DNA of 64,000 nt. Source: Prochlorococcus sp. AG-347-K18. Lineage in GTDB: Bacteria > Cyanobacteriota > Cyanobacteriia > PCC-6307 > Cyanobiaceae. Made by a program: the position numbers and the translations under genes. The stretch lies in NCBI GenBank assembly GCA_003281365.1, contig QCCF01000008.1, positions 1 through 64,000 on the forward strand, given 5' to 3'. Within the stretch, counting starts at the first letter, position 1. Each line of letters begins with the position of its first letter. Shown here one piece after another: positions 1 through 11,130 of this stretch. Below the pieces are notes generated by a model. It saw only the letters and a list, made by a program, of their open reading frames with translations, ran no database searches and was not told where the DNA came from.

Positions 1-66
1 TATATCAGAAATGGAATTGTTGTAGTAGTTAAAAATGCAACTATTGAAAACGGAACTGTTATTTAA
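1..66 (+). CDS. glgC: glucose-1-phosphate adenylyltransferase, C-terminal fragment (truncated by window start)
   Basis: In-frame tail YIRNGIVVVVKNATIENGTVI* matches the conserved GlgC C-terminus; precedes gnd. Confidence 0.8.
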   Translation, partial: YIRNGIVVVVKNATIENGTVI

Positions 67-160
67 ATCTTTTCGATCAATTTTCGCTGACATAAGTATT
101 TTTTTTTGAGCAATTTTTTTGAGTTGCAGGCAAACTATATTTATTGAGTTTTTTTTTTTT

Positions 161-1579
161 ATGTCCAAGGCACATTTTGGTTTAATAGGTCTTGGTGTTA
201 TGGGCGAAAATTTAGTTCTTAACGCAGAGAGAAATGGATTTTCTAGTGTAGTTTTTAATAGGACTTATTCAAAAACTGAAGAATTTTTACAAGGTCGTGG
301 TCTTGGGAAGAATATAGAGGGAGCTGAAACTCTTCAAGAATTTGTTAATAAGCTAGAGAGACCTAGAAGAATTCTAATGATGGTAAAAGCTGGACCTGCA
401 ACAGATGCTGTAATAGATAATATTTCTGGATATCTCGAGGAAGGTGATTTATTAATAGATGGTGGTAATTCTCAATTTAAAGATACAGAAAGAAGGGTAA
501 ATACTCTTGAAAGTAAAAGTTTTGGATACATTGGAATGGGTGTCTCAGGTGGTGCAAAAGGAGCTCTTGAAGGTCCAAGTATGATGCCCGGCGGTACTAA
601 GGCTTCATATGACGCAATAGAAAGCTTATTAACTAAGATGGCTGCCAAAGTTGAAGATGGGCCTTGTGTTGCATATGTGGGGCCAGGAGGTTCAGGTCAT
701 TTTGTGAAAACTGTTCATAACGGAATTGAATATGGAATTGAACAAATACTCGCAGAAGCCTATGATCTCATGAAGAGAGTCAAAGGTATGAATGGACAGC
801 AGATGTCAGAGGTATTTGGTTTTTGGAATAATACCGATGAGTTAGCTTCTTATCTTGTTGAGATAACGGAGATTTGTCTAAATACAAAAGATGAGATAAC
901 TGGAGATAATGTTGTGGAAAAAATATTAGATAAAGCTGGCCAGAAAGGGACTGGACTATGGACTGTTGTAAGTGCTTTGGAACTGGGGGTATCAGTTCCA
1001 ACTATTTATGCATCATTAAATGCAAGAGTAATGAGTTCTTTAAAAGAGCAACGTAGTGAGATTGAAAAAACTATTCCATCTAAAGAAATAAATGATTTTG
1101 ATTTGGGAACTATATCAGATGGTATGAAACCTTTATTTGATGCTGTTGTCCTTGCCACAATTGCTAGCTATGCCCAAGGTATGGATATTCTAAGAGAAGC
1201 ATCTGCAGTGTATAACTATGGTTTAAATATGCCGTCAATTGCTCAAATATGGAAAGGTGGTTGCATAATTAGATCAAAATTATTAAGTAAAATTCAAGAT
1301 GCTTATAACAAAGACCCCAATTTAAGAAATTTAATTTTTGATGATTGGTTCAATAATGAAATTGCGACAAGATTAGATAATTTAGCTAGCGTAGTTTCTT
1401 TATCCTCAAAAGCTGGTATACCAGTCCCATGTCTATCAAGTACTTTAGATTATTTGAATAGTTATAGAACCAATAGACTTCCTCAGAATCTTGTTCAGGC
1501 AATGAGAGACTGTTTTGGCTCTCATACATATGAAAGAATTGATATGGAAGGTAGTTTTCATACTGAATGGATGAAATGA
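161..1579 (+). CDS. gnd: 6-phosphogluconate dehydrogenase (decarboxylating)
   Basis: GLIGLGVMGENLVLNAERNGF Rossmann motif, IDGGNSQFKDTERR; likely start at MSKAHFG (161) rather than 119. Confidence 0.96.
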   Translation: MSKAHFGLIGLGVMGENLVLNAERNGFSSVVFNRTYSKTEEFLQGRGLGKNIEGAETLQEFVNKLERPRRILMMVKAGPATDAVIDNISGYLEEGDLLIDGGNSQFKDTERRVNTLESKSFGYIGMGVSGGAKGALEGPSMMPGGTKASYDAIESLLTKMAAKVEDGPCVAYVGPGGSGHFVKTVHNGIEYGIEQILAEAYDLMKRVKGMNGQQMSEVFGFWNNTDELASYLVEITEICLNTKDEITGDNVVEKILDKAGQKGTGLWTVVSALELGVSVPTIYASLNARVMSSLKEQRSEIEKTIPSKEINDFDLGTISDGMKPLFDAVVLATIASYAQGMDILREASAVYNYGLNMPSIAQIWKGGCIIRSKLLSKIQDAYNKDPNLRNLIFDDWFNNEIATRLDNLASVVSLSSKAGIPVPCLSSTLDYLNSYRTNRLPQNLVQAMRDCFGSHTYERIDMEGSFHTEWMK

Positions 1580-2304
1580 TTGAAAAGGTCAAAAATGGAT
1601 ATACCCTAAACATTTACAAAGACAAGTTAGAGTTATCAAAAGCGGTTTTTAAGTTTATTGAAAGTAACATTATTAATACGTTAAAAAAGAAAGATAGGTT
1701 CAAATTTTGTGTAAGTGGTGGTTCAACGCCTAAGTCTGTGTATCAACTGCTTTCTAAAAGCAACCTTAAATGGGATTTTGTTGATGTTTTTTTAGGAGAT
1801 GAAAGATGTGTTAATCCAAATTCAGAATTAAGTAACTCGTTGATGTTGAAAAATTCTTTGTTAACTAATTTTGGATCTAAAGCTTATTTTTATGAAATTT
1901 TCAATGATTTAAAAGCTGGTGATGAAGCTATAAAAAATCAATATATTTCTAAATTATTTGAAAAATGCGGATCAAACCCTCCCTCTTTTGATTTAACTTT
2001 ATTAGGTCTTGGAGACGATGGTCATACAGCATCACTATTTCCTTATCAAAAAAATAATAATGTTGAGGATTTTGCGATTTTTAATGAAGGCAAAGGATTA
2101 AAAAGAATTTCATTAACTCCAAAGGTTCTTTCATCTTCATCAAAGATAATATTTTTGGTTAGTGGATCCAATAAAAGAATTGCTCTTGAGAGGTTATTAG
2201 ATGAAAAAGAGCCCCCAGATAGAACACCATCAAAATTAATAAAATCTATTAATCAAATTTCAATATTTTGTGATCAGGAAGCAGCAAAAGAATTAGAAAT
2301 TTAG
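1573..2304 (+). CDS. pgl: 6-phosphogluconolactonase
   Basis: VSGGSTPKSVYQLL, FLGDERCV, LGLGDDGHTASLFP motifs; adjacent to gnd. Confidence 0.93.
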   Translation, partial: EMIEKVKNGYTLNIYKDKLELSKAVFKFIESNIINTLKKKDRFKFCVSGGSTPKSVYQLLSKSNLKWDFVDVFLGDERCVNPNSELSNSLMLKNSLLTNFGSKAYFYEIFNDLKAGDEAIKNQYISKLFEKCGSNPPSFDLTLLGLGDDGHTASLFPYQKNNNVEDFAIFNEGKGLKRISLTPKVLSSSSKIIFLVSGSNKRIALERLLDEKEPPDRTPSKLIKSINQISIFCDQEAAKELEI

Positions 2305-2335
2305 TTAAAGTCTATTTAATAATAGAAATTATTTA

Positions 2336-2884
2336 ATGAGTAAGAAAAAATTTTTATTCCAAAAAAAGGAGTTCAATGGTTGGAAAACATTAAATGATAC
2401 TGTTATGGGCGGATCAAGTTCAGCTTTTTGTGAAATTTTAAATACTGGTTTGTTATTAAAGGGTAATATTGTCGAGAAAGCAGGAGGATTTGTTAGTTGT
2501 AGATCGCCTATTTATAAGCCCTCTTTAAACGTATCTGAATATTCATCCTTCGAATTAAATATTGATGGACAAGGAAGAACTTTTAAATTTGCTGTCGCTT
2601 GTGAAGATGATCTCCTTGGACTAACCGAATTTATTCCCGGTGGTCTTAGATGGATTAAATCATTCCCAACAAAAAAATTCGGAACAACAAATGTTCAAAT
2701 TCCGTTTAGTGAGCTAAAACCTTCTGTAAGAGCTAATAAGGTACGTTTTCCTTTAAAATTCAAGCCTTCTAAAATTAAAAGATTGCAACTACTACACTCT
2801 AAGTTTGGTGATGATGGATTACTTAATAATGAGTTTAAACAGGGTTCCATAAAAGTTTTAATTAAATCAATAAGTGTTATTTGA
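2336..2884 (+). CDS. CIA30 (complex I intermediate-associated protein 30) family protein
   Basis: WKTLNDTVMGGSSSAF...F.G.....GGFVSCRSP motif typical of CIA30 domain. Confidence 0.8.
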   Translation: MSKKKFLFQKKEFNGWKTLNDTVMGGSSSAFCEILNTGLLLKGNIVEKAGGFVSCRSPIYKPSLNVSEYSSFELNIDGQGRTFKFAVACEDDLLGLTEFIPGGLRWIKSFPTKKFGTTNVQIPFSELKPSVRANKVRFPLKFKPSKIKRLQLLHSKFGDDGLLNNEFKQGSIKVLIKSISVI

Positions 2885-3257
2885 AAATCCATTAAAAAAT
2901 ATAGAGAGCTTAATCGCTAAGTCAGCAGATTTAACAAATAAACCTTTTGTGCATTCTGTTGTAAAAATAAATGGTGAATACGAAATCGAAGAAGATATTG
3001 ATTTGACGGTAAATATCTTATGTCGAGATAAAGAAGGTAAAAGATTAGAAATTTACGATCTTGAATTAGAAATTTTTAAATCAAAAAAAGAGTTAGTATT
3101 AGTTATTTCTAAGCTTAATTTTCCTGATGAACCAATATTGTGGTGTGGAGTTAGGACATTTTGGATGAATAGCAATAACGGGAAAAAATGCAACTCACCA
3201 AAATACAACGCTAGATTGGAAAACTTAGCAAATAGGATAAAAAGCTTTATTGACTAA
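2874..3257 (+). CDS. conserved hypothetical protein
   Basis: 127-aa ORF on same strand, overlaps preceding CDS end by 11 bp. Confidence 0.65.
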   Translation: MLFENPLKNIESLIAKSADLTNKPFVHSVVKINGEYEIEEDIDLTVNILCRDKEGKRLEIYDLELEIFKSKKELVLVISKLNFPDEPILWCGVRTFWMNSNNGKKCNSPKYNARLENLANRIKSFID

Positions 3258-3278
3258 GAAAATAAACTTTGAGCTGAC

Positions 3279-4952
3279 CTATAAATCAGTAACAGCCCCT
3301 AAACTTGATGTGCTTACGATTTTTGAATATTTTGAAAGTATCCCTCTTTTGTATTTTGGTGTAGGTTTTACCCAATCTTTTTTTCTTTTTTCTAATTCTT
3401 CGTCAGATAAATCAACTTCAATTAGTTGCTTTACAGCATCTACTGTAATTAAATCACCTTGTTTTATTAAAGCAATATTTCCGCCAACTGCAGCCTCTGG
3501 GGCTATATGACCAACAACCAGACCATAAGTACCCCCGCTAAACCTGCCATCTGTAATTAGAGCTACCTTCTCTCCGAGACCTTGACCAACAATTGCAGAT
3601 GTTGGAGCTAACATCTCTCTCATGCCTGGTCCTCCCACAGGCCCTTCGTTTCTAATAACAACAACATCACCAGCTTTGATATCATTATTCAATATCGATT
3701 TTAAACAATCCTCTTCACTTTCAAAAATTTTTGCCGGACCAGTTAATACAGGGTTTTTTACTCCGCTAATTTTGGCTACGGAACCCTCGCTCGCTAAGTT
3801 ACCTTTTAATATCGCAAGGTGTCCTTTTTTATAAAGAGGGTCATCTATGTCTCTTATGACATTTTGATTTGTTGGAGGCTTATCTGGAATATTCTTTAAG
3901 TATTCTGAGATGGTTTTACCTTCGATATTTTTGCAATCGCCATGAATTAATCCTGCATTTAAAAGTATTTTCATTACTTGTGGAATCCCACCTGCATTAT
4001 GAAGATCCACCGTCACATATTTACCACTCGGTTTAAGGTCACAAATAACGGGTACTTTTTGCCTGATTCTCTCAAAATCATTAATGTTGATATCTATTCC
4101 TGCAGTATTCGCAATGGCTAAGATGTGCAATACCGCATTTGTTGATCCTCCAATTGCCATAATTACTGATATTGCATTTTCAAATGCTTTCTTAGTCATC
4201 AGGTCTAGAGGTCTTATATCTTTTTCTATTGCAGAGACTAATATCTCAGCACTTTTATCTGCACTCAGTTCTTTTTCAAGATCTTCCGCAGCCATAGTGG
4301 AACTGTGAGGGAGACTTAACCCTAATACTTCAATAACTGCAGACATTGTATTAGCTGTAAACATCCCTCCACAGCTACCAGCACCAGGAATGCAATTTTT
4401 CTCAACTTGGATTAGCCTTTCTTCATTAATTTTGCCTGAAGTTAATTGTCCAACAGCTTCAAATGCACTAACAACTGTAAGATCTTCTCCATGCAACTTT
4501 CCAGGTTTTATTGTCCCTCCATAAATGAAAATTGAGGGAATATTCATTCTTGCAATCGCTATCATGGCTCCCGGCATATTTTTGTCACATCCCCCTATAG
4601 CAAGCACCCCATCCATACTCTGAGCATTACATGCTGTTTCAATTGAATCAGCAATAACTTCTCTTGAAACTAGGGAATATTTCATGCCCTCTGTTCCCAT
4701 AGAGATGCCATCACTTACTGTTATCGTTCCAAACATCTGAGGCATCCCACCTGACCTTTTTATTGACTCTTCAGCTTTGAGAGCTAACTTATTTAAACCT
4801 ATATTGCATGGTGTTATTGTGCTGTATCCATTTGCAACTCCAATAATAGGTTTATTAAAATCTTCATCATTAAATCCAACAGCTCTTAACATCGATCTGT
4901 TAGGGGATCTTTGCACACCTTGGGTTATTGCAGATGATCTTAGTTTATTCAT
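3279..4952 (-). CDS. ilvD: dihydroxy-acid dehydratase
   Basis: Full-length 557 aa; [46 protein letters not shown] motifs. Confidence 0.97.
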   Translation of the reverse strand: MNKLRSSAITQGVQRSPNRSMLRAVGFNDEDFNKPIIGVANGYSTITPCNIGLNKLALKAEESIKRSGGMPQMFGTITVSDGISMGTEGMKYSLVSREVIADSIETACNAQSMDGVLAIGGCDKNMPGAMIAIARMNIPSIFIYGGTIKPGKLHGEDLTVVSAFEAVGQLTSGKINEERLIQVEKNCIPGAGSCGGMFTANTMSAVIEVLGLSLPHSSTMAAEDLEKELSADKSAEILVSAIEKDIRPLDLMTKKAFENAISVIMAIGGSTNAVLHILAIANTAGIDININDFERIRQKVPVICDLKPSGKYVTVDLHNAGGIPQVMKILLNAGLIHGDCKNIEGKTISEYLKNIPDKPPTNQNVIRDIDDPLYKKGHLAILKGNLASEGSVAKISGVKNPVLTGPAKIFESEEDCLKSILNNDIKAGDVVVIRNEGPVGGPGMREMLAPTSAIVGQGLGEKVALITDGRFSGGTYGLVVGHIAPEAAVGGNIALIKQGDLITVDAVKQLIEVDLSDEELEKRKKDWVKPTPKYKRGILSKYSKIVSTSSLGAVTDL

Positions 4953-4975
4953 ATTATTTGAGAACCTTTTTTATT

Positions 4976-5266
4976 CTATTGTCCCAACTCTTCAAGTTGC
5001 TTCCTCACATCAGCAATTGCAGAATTGAGTTGCTCAACTTTCTTCTCCAGATTCTCTCCTTCAACTTCATTTATATTTTCCTTTGAATCAATCGCTTCAG
5101 AGCCGTCTTGAATTCTGGAGGAATACATCATAGCTTTTTGTTTTTTTTCCTCCTTTCTTTTGTCTGCTTCGGATATTAACCACCAAGCTAGACCTGCTGC
5201 TCCAATAAAAGCACCGCTTATTAATGATAAAAGATTATTTGAGGACGAATCTCTGTATTCAGACAT
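4976..5266 (-). CDS. hypothetical protein with N-terminal TM segment and charged coiled-coil tail
   Basis: 96-aa ORF; LISGAFIGAAGLAWWLI hydrophobic stretch. Confidence 0.6.
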   Translation of the reverse strand: MSEYRDSSSNNLLSLISGAFIGAAGLAWWLISEADKRKEEKKQKAMMYSSRIQDGSEAIDSKENINEVEGENLEKKVEQLNSAIADVRKQLEELGQ

Positions 5267-5295
5267 TGGTAAAATATTTACTCCTATATTCTATA

Positions 5296-5913
5296 TTAGT
5301 TCTTATCTTGAAATATAGTACTCAAACGCAATAAAGGATTCCCAATACCCGGTAGCAGTAATTTTGTTTTTTCATCTTCCTCATCTATGCAAGAGGTGTA
5401 GATTACCTGATTAGGGAATATTTTCGCAATTTCATTTAACCCTTTATTTGAGCAGATAGCAGTTATTAACAAAATCCTATTGGAATCAACGCCTAATTTC
5501 TTTAATTTAATTAAAGTTTCTAATGTTGCTGATTTTGTCGTTATTTGTTCAGAATAAAATATAATTCCTTCATTTGAACCAATAGTCTTAGGTAGTTCTC
5601 CCAATGAAAGTGTAGAATTGGGAATTACTTCTTTAGATCCATACCAAAGAGATAACCCTTCGGGCAACATTGCGAGCACTTTTATTGGATAATCATTATT
5701 AATAAAGAATCCATCTACGTTTCCATTATCAGTATTTATTATTTCTTTTTTATATGGCAACCAATTGCGTAATGCTTCATATGTAAGCCATTTTCCTAAT
5801 TGTTCATATCCTGTTGAGTACAAAATATTTGGAGTATTTTTTTCTCGCAATATTGAAAGCCAATGTTTTATTAATGGATGAGGAGGAACAATAACCTTTA
5901 GTGACATTGCCAT
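5296..5913 (-). CDS. upp: uracil phosphoribosyltransferase (UPRTase family)
   Basis: VIVPPHPLIKHWLSILREKNTP...YEALRNWLP; C-terminal LPGIGNPLLRLSTIFQ. Confidence 0.78.
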   Translation of the reverse strand: MAMSLKVIVPPHPLIKHWLSILREKNTPNILYSTGYEQLGKWLTYEALRNWLPYKKEIINTDNGNVDGFFINNDYPIKVLAMLPEGLSLWYGSKEVIPNSTLSLGELPKTIGSNEGIIFYSEQITTKSATLETLIKLKKLGVDSNRILLITAICSNKGLNEIAKIFPNQVIYTSCIDEEDEKTKLLLPGIGNPLLRLSTIFQDKN

Positions 5914-5976
5914 ATATTTTCCTTTAAGATACTCTTACAAACTTTAAATACTTAAGTTCTAAAATACAGTCTTATT

Positions 5977-6489
5977 ATGATTAAATCAATTATTCTCCCC
6001 TCACTAAAGAATGCATTAATTACTTTGTTATTGTTTGCGATTTTACTTTTTAATTCTGTAAATTCTGCATGGGCTAAAAGACCTCCTGAGATTAGAAACC
6101 AACAGGATCTTAATTTAGAACCAGATATGCATGGTCAAGATTTAAGCGGTAACGAATACGTTAAGTTTGATTTGAATGGGTTTAATTTTAGTGAAAGTAA
6201 TTTAGAAGGCGCGGTATTCAATAATAGTAAATTGCAAAACTCAAAGTTTACTGGAGCCAATTTAAGAGATGCATTAGCTTATGCAACAGACTTTACAGAT
6301 GCAGATCTTTCGGATGTTAATTTTACAAATGCTTTATTAATGGAGAGTAATTTTGAAGGAGCAAAAATAGATGGTGCTGATTTTACTGATGCTGTTCTTA
6401 GTCGTACACAACAAAAACAGCTATGTGCCATTGCTAATGGAACAAATAGTTCTACAGGCGAGAGTACAGAATATAGCCTAGGTTGTTAA
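5977..6489 (+). CDS. pentapeptide-repeat protein, exported
   Basis: Signal-like N-terminus, then repeated A(D/N)LXX units (FTGANLRDALAYATDFTDADLSDVNFTNALL). Confidence 0.85.
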   Translation: MIKSIILPSLKNALITLLLFAILLFNSVNSAWAKRPPEIRNQQDLNLEPDMHGQDLSGNEYVKFDLNGFNFSESNLEGAVFNNSKLQNSKFTGANLRDALAYATDFTDADLSDVNFTNALLMESNFEGAKIDGADFTDAVLSRTQQKQLCAIANGTNSSTGESTEYSLGC

Positions 6490-6498
6490 TCATTAAGG

Positions 6499-7563
6499 AT
6501 GAAAAAAAAATTACCTGTAATGGTTGTTTCCGGTTTTCTTGGTTCAGGCAAAACAACTTTTCTTAGATATTTGTTAAAGGAGAGTAATAAAAAATATGGT
6601 TTAATAATCAATGAATTTGGTGATGTTGGAATTGACGGTGATTTGATTAAAAGTTGTGATGGATGTGATGAAACTGAAGAAGAATGCGTAATCGAATTAA
6701 ATAATGGATGTTTATGTTGTACTGTGCAAGATGATTTTGTTCCATCAATAAAAGCTCTTCTCGAATTTAATCCTCCTATTGAATCAATAATTATCGAAAC
6801 AAGTGGCTTGGCATTACCAATTCCCTTAATTCAAGCACTTAACTGGCCTGAAATTAGGTCTTCCATCTACCTTGATATTGTAGTTGGTATCGTTAATGGA
6901 GAGTCAATGTTTAATGGTTCACCAATTAATGATCTAAGTAAAATAACAAAACAATACAATAATACAGATATAATTGATCACAACGCCACTATTGAAGAAC
7001 TTTTTGAGGAACAACTTGAAGTCTCTGATGTCGTTTTAGTCTCTAGATCAGACATCTTAAATGATCATCAGTTTGATGTTGTAAAAAATAAAATCCAAGG
7101 AAGTCTAAACTCATCTAAACCAGTCCTTAAATCCAAGAATGGCAAGATTGATTTAAATTATCTATTTGATTTTAATTTTAAAAAAGAGACTTATAAAGAA
7201 TTTTTAAAGGAAGAACATGACCATAATCATATTGAGCTTGTTTCAGAATCATTTAAATTAAATTATTACCTTGAAAAAAAGGACTTTGAAAAAGAGATGT
7301 CAAAAATCTTGGATGAATTAAACATTCTTCGAATAAAAGGACGTATTTGGATACCAAGCAAATCATTACCTTTACAAATACAAATAGTTGGAAAAAAAAT
7401 TAATACTTGGTTTGAAGAAGCTCCAGACAATTGTTGGAGACCAAATGATAATGCTGGTCTTGAATTAGTAATAATTTCCTTTGATGAAAAATCGATAAAA
7501 AATTTGAATAAAAAAATTAAAGAGAAATTTAAGATTTTAAGTGAGCCAAAAATAGCAATTTGA
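6499..7563 (+). CDS. CobW/P47K family GTPase (putative metal chaperone)
   Basis: VVSGFLGSGKTTFLRYLL Walker A, ELNNGCLCCTVQ (CXCC), C-terminal CobW_C-like region. Confidence 0.92.
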   Translation: MKKKLPVMVVSGFLGSGKTTFLRYLLKESNKKYGLIINEFGDVGIDGDLIKSCDGCDETEEECVIELNNGCLCCTVQDDFVPSIKALLEFNPPIESIIIETSGLALPIPLIQALNWPEIRSSIYLDIVVGIVNGESMFNGSPINDLSKITKQYNNTDIIDHNATIEELFEEQLEVSDVVLVSRSDILNDHQFDVVKNKIQGSLNSSKPVLKSKNGKIDLNYLFDFNFKKETYKEFLKEEHDHNHIELVSESFKLNYYLEKKDFEKEMSKILDELNILRIKGRIWIPSKSLPLQIQIVGKKINTWFEEAPDNCWRPNDNAGLELVIISFDEKSIKNLNKKIKEKFKILSEPKIAI

Positions 7564-7609
7564 CTTTATAGTTATCTGTCGGGATACTTACTACAGTAGA
7601 GAGCCCTAA

Positions 7610-7774
7610 ATGGAAAATCCAAAAATTACTTTTAAACAAATAATCTCTGACGATGTAATATCAATTGATAAAATCAAATGTTCCAAATGTGGTGGGGCAG
7701 GAAATTTTAAAACACCTGAAAATTCAAGAAGAACCTGCTTAGTTTGTTTTGGTAAAGGCTACATAAACATTTAA
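7610..7774 (+). CDS. small DnaJ-type zinc-finger-like protein (54 aa)
   Basis: Read directly: MENPKITFKQIISDDVISIDKIKCSKCGGAGNFKTPENSRRTCLVCFGKGYINI*; CxxCGGAG...CxxCFGKG; not in ORF track. Confidence 0.7.
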   Translation: MENPKITFKQIISDDVISIDKIKCSKCGGAGNFKTPENSRRTCLVCFGKGYINI

Positions 7775-7871
7775 AAATTTAGAAAACCTTGAGTTAAAAA
7801 TATTTGTTTATTAATCAATAGTACTTTTTATTAAAATTTAAACTAATCTTCTAGTAGAAATTATTTTTTAA

Positions 7872-8126
7872 TTGGACCAATTTGCTGTAAAAGTTTTTGT
7901 AAGACTAAGACCTTCAGTTTTAGATCCAGCAGGGGAAGCTACCAAATCTGCTTCCATAAAACTTGGAGCCGAGGGAATAAAATCATTACGGATAGGAAAA
8001 ATAATTGAAGTAAAGATAGAAGGTAATGGTGAAAACGAAGTAAGAGAAAAAATTGATTTATTGTGTGATAGGTTATTCGCAAATACTGTTATTGAAGATT
8101 ATGAGTATTCACTAGAAAAATTATAA
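7872..8126 (+). CDS. purS: phosphoribosylformylglycinamidine synthase subunit PurS (TTG start)
   Basis: [23 protein letters not shown]; immediately upstream of purQ. Confidence 0.9.
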   Translation: MDQFAVKVFVRLRPSVLDPAGEATKSASIKLGAEGIKSLRIGKIIEVKIEGNGENEVREKIDLLCDRLFANTVIEDYEYSLEKL

Positions 8127-8127
8127 G

Positions 8128-8793
8128 ATGGATAATTTTACTGTAGGAGTTGTTGTATTCCCAGGTTCTAATTGTGATCGTGATGTTTCATGGGCATTGG
8201 AAGGTTGTTTAGATATAAGAACAAAATATTTGTGGCATGAGTCTTCAGATTTAAGTGATGTGGATGCAATAGTTTTGCCTGGGGGATTTAGTTATGGTGA
8301 TTATTTAAGATGCGGAGCAATTGCCAGATTTTCTCCATTAATAAATGCTTTGGATGACTTTATTAAAAGTGGGAAAAGAGTTTTAGGAATATGTAATGGT
8401 TTTCAAATTTTGACAGAATCAGGTTTTTTACCTGGTGCCTTAGTTGCAAATAAAAATCTAAATTTCATCTGTGATGATGTTGAATTGGATATTGTTTCTT
8501 CAAAAGGAGGTTGGTTTAATTATGGAGATGAAAAAAAAACTATTAAGTTACCAATAGCGCATGGGGAAGGAAGATATCATTGTGATTCTGATACTTTAAA
8601 AAAACTTGTAGATAATGAATTGATCGCTTTGAGATACAAGAATAATCCTAATGGATCTTCATTCGATATAGCAGGTATAACTAATGAAAAGGGAAATGTC
8701 TTAGGTTTAATGCCTCATCCAGAGCGAGCGTGTGACGAGACAATAGGTGGAATTGATGGTCTATTTACATTGAAATCACTCATATTAAAATAA
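8128..8793 (+). CDS. purQ: phosphoribosylformylglycinamidine synthase subunit PurQ
   Basis: [48 protein letters not shown]. Confidence 0.97.
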   Translation: MDNFTVGVVVFPGSNCDRDVSWALEGCLDIRTKYLWHESSDLSDVDAIVLPGGFSYGDYLRCGAIARFSPLINALDDFIKSGKRVLGICNGFQILTESGFLPGALVANKNLNFICDDVELDIVSSKGGWFNYGDEKKTIKLPIAHGEGRYHCDSDTLKKLVDNELIALRYKNNPNGSSFDIAGITNEKGNVLGLMPHPERACDETIGGIDGLFTLKSLILK

Positions 8794-8823
8794 AAAAAGA
8801 CCTCCACAATTGGGGGTCTTTTT
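8794..8823. terminator. bidirectional Rho-independent terminator between convergent purQ and fba
   Basis: AAAAAAAGACCTCC-ACAATT-GGGGGTCTTTTT hairpin with A/T tails. Confidence 0.85.
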
Positions 8824-8842
8824 CGTTTGATTTAGTTAGAAA

Positions 8843-9916
8843 TCAAACAGTAGTTTTTACTTTTGGATCTAAATCACCTTTGGCGTAAAGATCAGCAAAA
8901 TAATTTGTACTGTTTTGTTTAATCTTACTAGCTTGACCTTCGCACCAGAACTGCTTGTATCTATCAAGACAAACTTGCTTCATGTATTTTCTGGCAGGCT
9001 TGTTGAAATGTCTTGGGTCGAAGTTTGCCTTATCAGCAAATGCTGCCTCTCTAACTGCGGCAGTGAAAGCAAGTCTGTTATCGGTATCAATGTTAACTTT
9101 TCTGACTCCATTTCTTATTCCTTCTTGAATTTCTTCAACAGGTACACCATATGTTTGAGGAATTTCACCACCATATTTGTTAATTATATCTAACCATTCC
9201 TGAGGTACTGAACTAGATCCATGCATTACAAGATGGGTATTTGGAAGTGCTTTGTGGATTTCAGCAATTCTGCTTATTGCAAGAACTTCTCCTGTAGGCT
9301 TCCTTGTGAATTTATATGCACCATGACTTGTACCAATAGCGATAGCTAATGCGTCAACTTTTGTTTTAGCAACAAAATCTGCAGCTTCCTCAGGATCAGT
9401 CAAAAGCATATCTGTAGAAAGTTCACCTTCAAATCCATGACCATCTTCTGCCTCTCCTTTTCCTGTTTCTAATGAACCTAAGCAACCCAATTCTCCTTCA
9501 ACACTAACTCCAACTGAATGAGCAAAATCTACTACTTTTTTCGTTACTGCAACATTATATTCGTAACTTGCAGGTGTTTTTGCGTCTGCCTCTAAAGAAC
9601 CATCCATCATTACAGATGTGAAACCATTAATTGCTGCTGAATAACACGTTGATGGTTCGTTGCCATGGTCTTGATGCATTACAACAGGAATATTAGGATA
9701 TGTTTCTGTTGCAGCAAGGATAAGATGACGTAAGAAAATTTCTCCTGCATAACTTCTTGCCCCTCTTGATGCTTGGAGGATTACAGGACTATCTGTTTCA
9801 TATGCTGCTTCCATGATTGCTTGAACTTGCTCAAGATTATTAACATTGAATGCTGGAATACCATAACCATTCTCAGCAGCATGATCTAAAAGTAGTCTTA
9901 GAGGAACGAGTGCCAT
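8843..9916 (-). CDS. fba: fructose-bisphosphate aldolase, class II
   Basis: [55 protein letters not shown]. Confidence 0.95.
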   Translation of the reverse strand: MALVPLRLLLDHAAENGYGIPAFNVNNLEQVQAIMEAAYETDSPVILQASRGARSYAGEIFLRHLILAATETYPNIPVVMHQDHGNEPSTCYSAAINGFTSVMMDGSLEADAKTPASYEYNVAVTKKVVDFAHSVGVSVEGELGCLGSLETGKGEAEDGHGFEGELSTDMLLTDPEEAADFVAKTKVDALAIAIGTSHGAYKFTRKPTGEVLAISRIAEIHKALPNTHLVMHGSSSVPQEWLDIINKYGGEIPQTYGVPVEEIQEGIRNGVRKVNIDTDNRLAFTAAVREAAFADKANFDPRHFNKPARKYMKQVCLDRYKQFWCEGQASKIKQNSTNYFADLYAKGDLDPKVKTTV

Positions 9917-10062
9917 AATTAAAATAAGTTAAATGCTTTATAAAGCGCTTGTTCCGCGAGTTTAGTACAAAGAGGTATCAAATGTCACGTCATTAGATAT
10001 ACAAAATACTAAATTCAAGAAACCAATCTTATGACCCAGAGTATATTTTGAGAATTTTTTTT

Positions 10063-11130
10063 TTAGTAAGTGTAACCTGCTACAAATAATTGCTCATCAG
10101 ATGAAGGTTGAGATCCTGCTATGTAAGCTCCTTTTGAAGCTTCAGAGTTTGCTTGAGCTCGTGCTATTAATGCTTTTTGACCTCCTTCTACATCACTTCC
10201 CTTCCAGGCTTTTAAGCATGAATGCTGTAAGGCTCTCCCATAGGAGAATGAAACATTCCATAAAGCTTTCCTGTAAAGAGTATTCATATTATTTAAATAA
10301 ACAGAAGCAGCTTCTTCGCTTAATCCTCCTGATAAGAAAACTATTCCAGGAACAGATGCAGGTACGCATCTTTCCATAGTTCTAATTGTCATTTCAGCAA
10401 CTTTCATGGGATCAGCCTTTGTTTGACAATCTGCTCCATTAACTGTCATAGATGGTTTCAATAGTGTTCCTTCTAGAAAAACTCCATTTGCTTGACAGGC
10501 AATATAAACCTGCTTTATTACTTCTTCTTGGACTTCAGCAGTTTTTTCAATAGTATGATCACCGTCCATTAAGATTTCAGGTTCAATAATTGGGACTAAT
10601 CCAGATTCTTGAACTGATCTTGCATACCTTGCTAAGCCCCAAGCATTTTCTTGTATTGATAATTTTGAAGGACAACCATCTTTTGTTATCTGCAGAACTG
10701 CTCTCCACTTTGCAAATCTTGCACCTTGTTCATAATATTTTGCTGCTCTTTCAACTAAACCATCAAGGCCGGCGCAAAAAGTTTCTACATCTCCAGCTCC
10801 TGGAAGAGGATTTAGACCTTTATCGACCTTTATACCTGGAATTATACCTAAATCATTTAGTTTCTTAACCATTGGCTCGCCATCTTGGTGATTCTGATAA
10901 AGAGTTTCTTCGAAAAGGATTGCACCACTAATGTATTTCCCAAGACCTTCTGTAGTAAAGAGCATTCCTCTATATGCCTTCCTATTGTCTTCTGTATTCT
11001 CAACGCCAATTCCAGCAAGTCTTTTCCCTATTGTTTTAGTGGATTCATCTACTGCTAATATCCCTTTCCCTTTTGAAGTTAACAATTGAGCATTTTCTTT
11101 AAGCTCATGTTTGTAATAATTTAAAGCCAT
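10063..11130 (-). CDS. fructose-bisphosphate aldolase, class I
   Basis: GKGILAVDESTKTIGKRLAGIG, VPIIEPEILMDGDH, GTLLKPSMTVNG, ...AGYTY; likely start MALNYYKH at 11130. Confidence 0.95.
   Translation of the reverse strand: MALNYYKHELKENAQLLTSKGKGILAVDESTKTIGKRLAGIGVENTEDNRKAYRGMLFTTEGLGKYISGAILFEETLYQNHQDGEPMVKKLNDLGIIPGIKVDKGLNPLPGAGDVETFCAGLDGLVERAAKYYEQGARFAKWRAVLQITKDGCPSKLSIQENAWGLARYARSVQESGLVPIIEPEILMDGDHTIEKTAEVQEEVIKQVYIACQANGVFLEGTLLKPSMTVNGADCQTKADPMKVAEMTIRTMERCVPASVPGIVFLSGGLSEEAASVYLNNMNTLYRKALWNVSFSYGRALQHSCLKAWKGSDVEGGQKALIARAQANSEASKGAYIAGSQPSSDEQLFVAGYTY

Noticed and set aside
780-1001. Minus-strand ORF inside gnd
   Set aside because: Fully antisense to a strongly supported CDS; no recognisable motif
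3622-4308. Plus-strand ORFs (3622-3834, 4084-4308) opposite ilvD
   Set aside because: Shadow ORFs antisense to conserved ilvD
8915-9193. Plus-strand ORF opposite class II aldolase
   Set aside because: Antisense shadow of a conserved gene
10101-10868. Leu-rich plus-strand ORFs opposite class I aldolase
   Set aside because: Leu-rich composition is a typical reverse-frame artefact; aldolase clearly on minus strand
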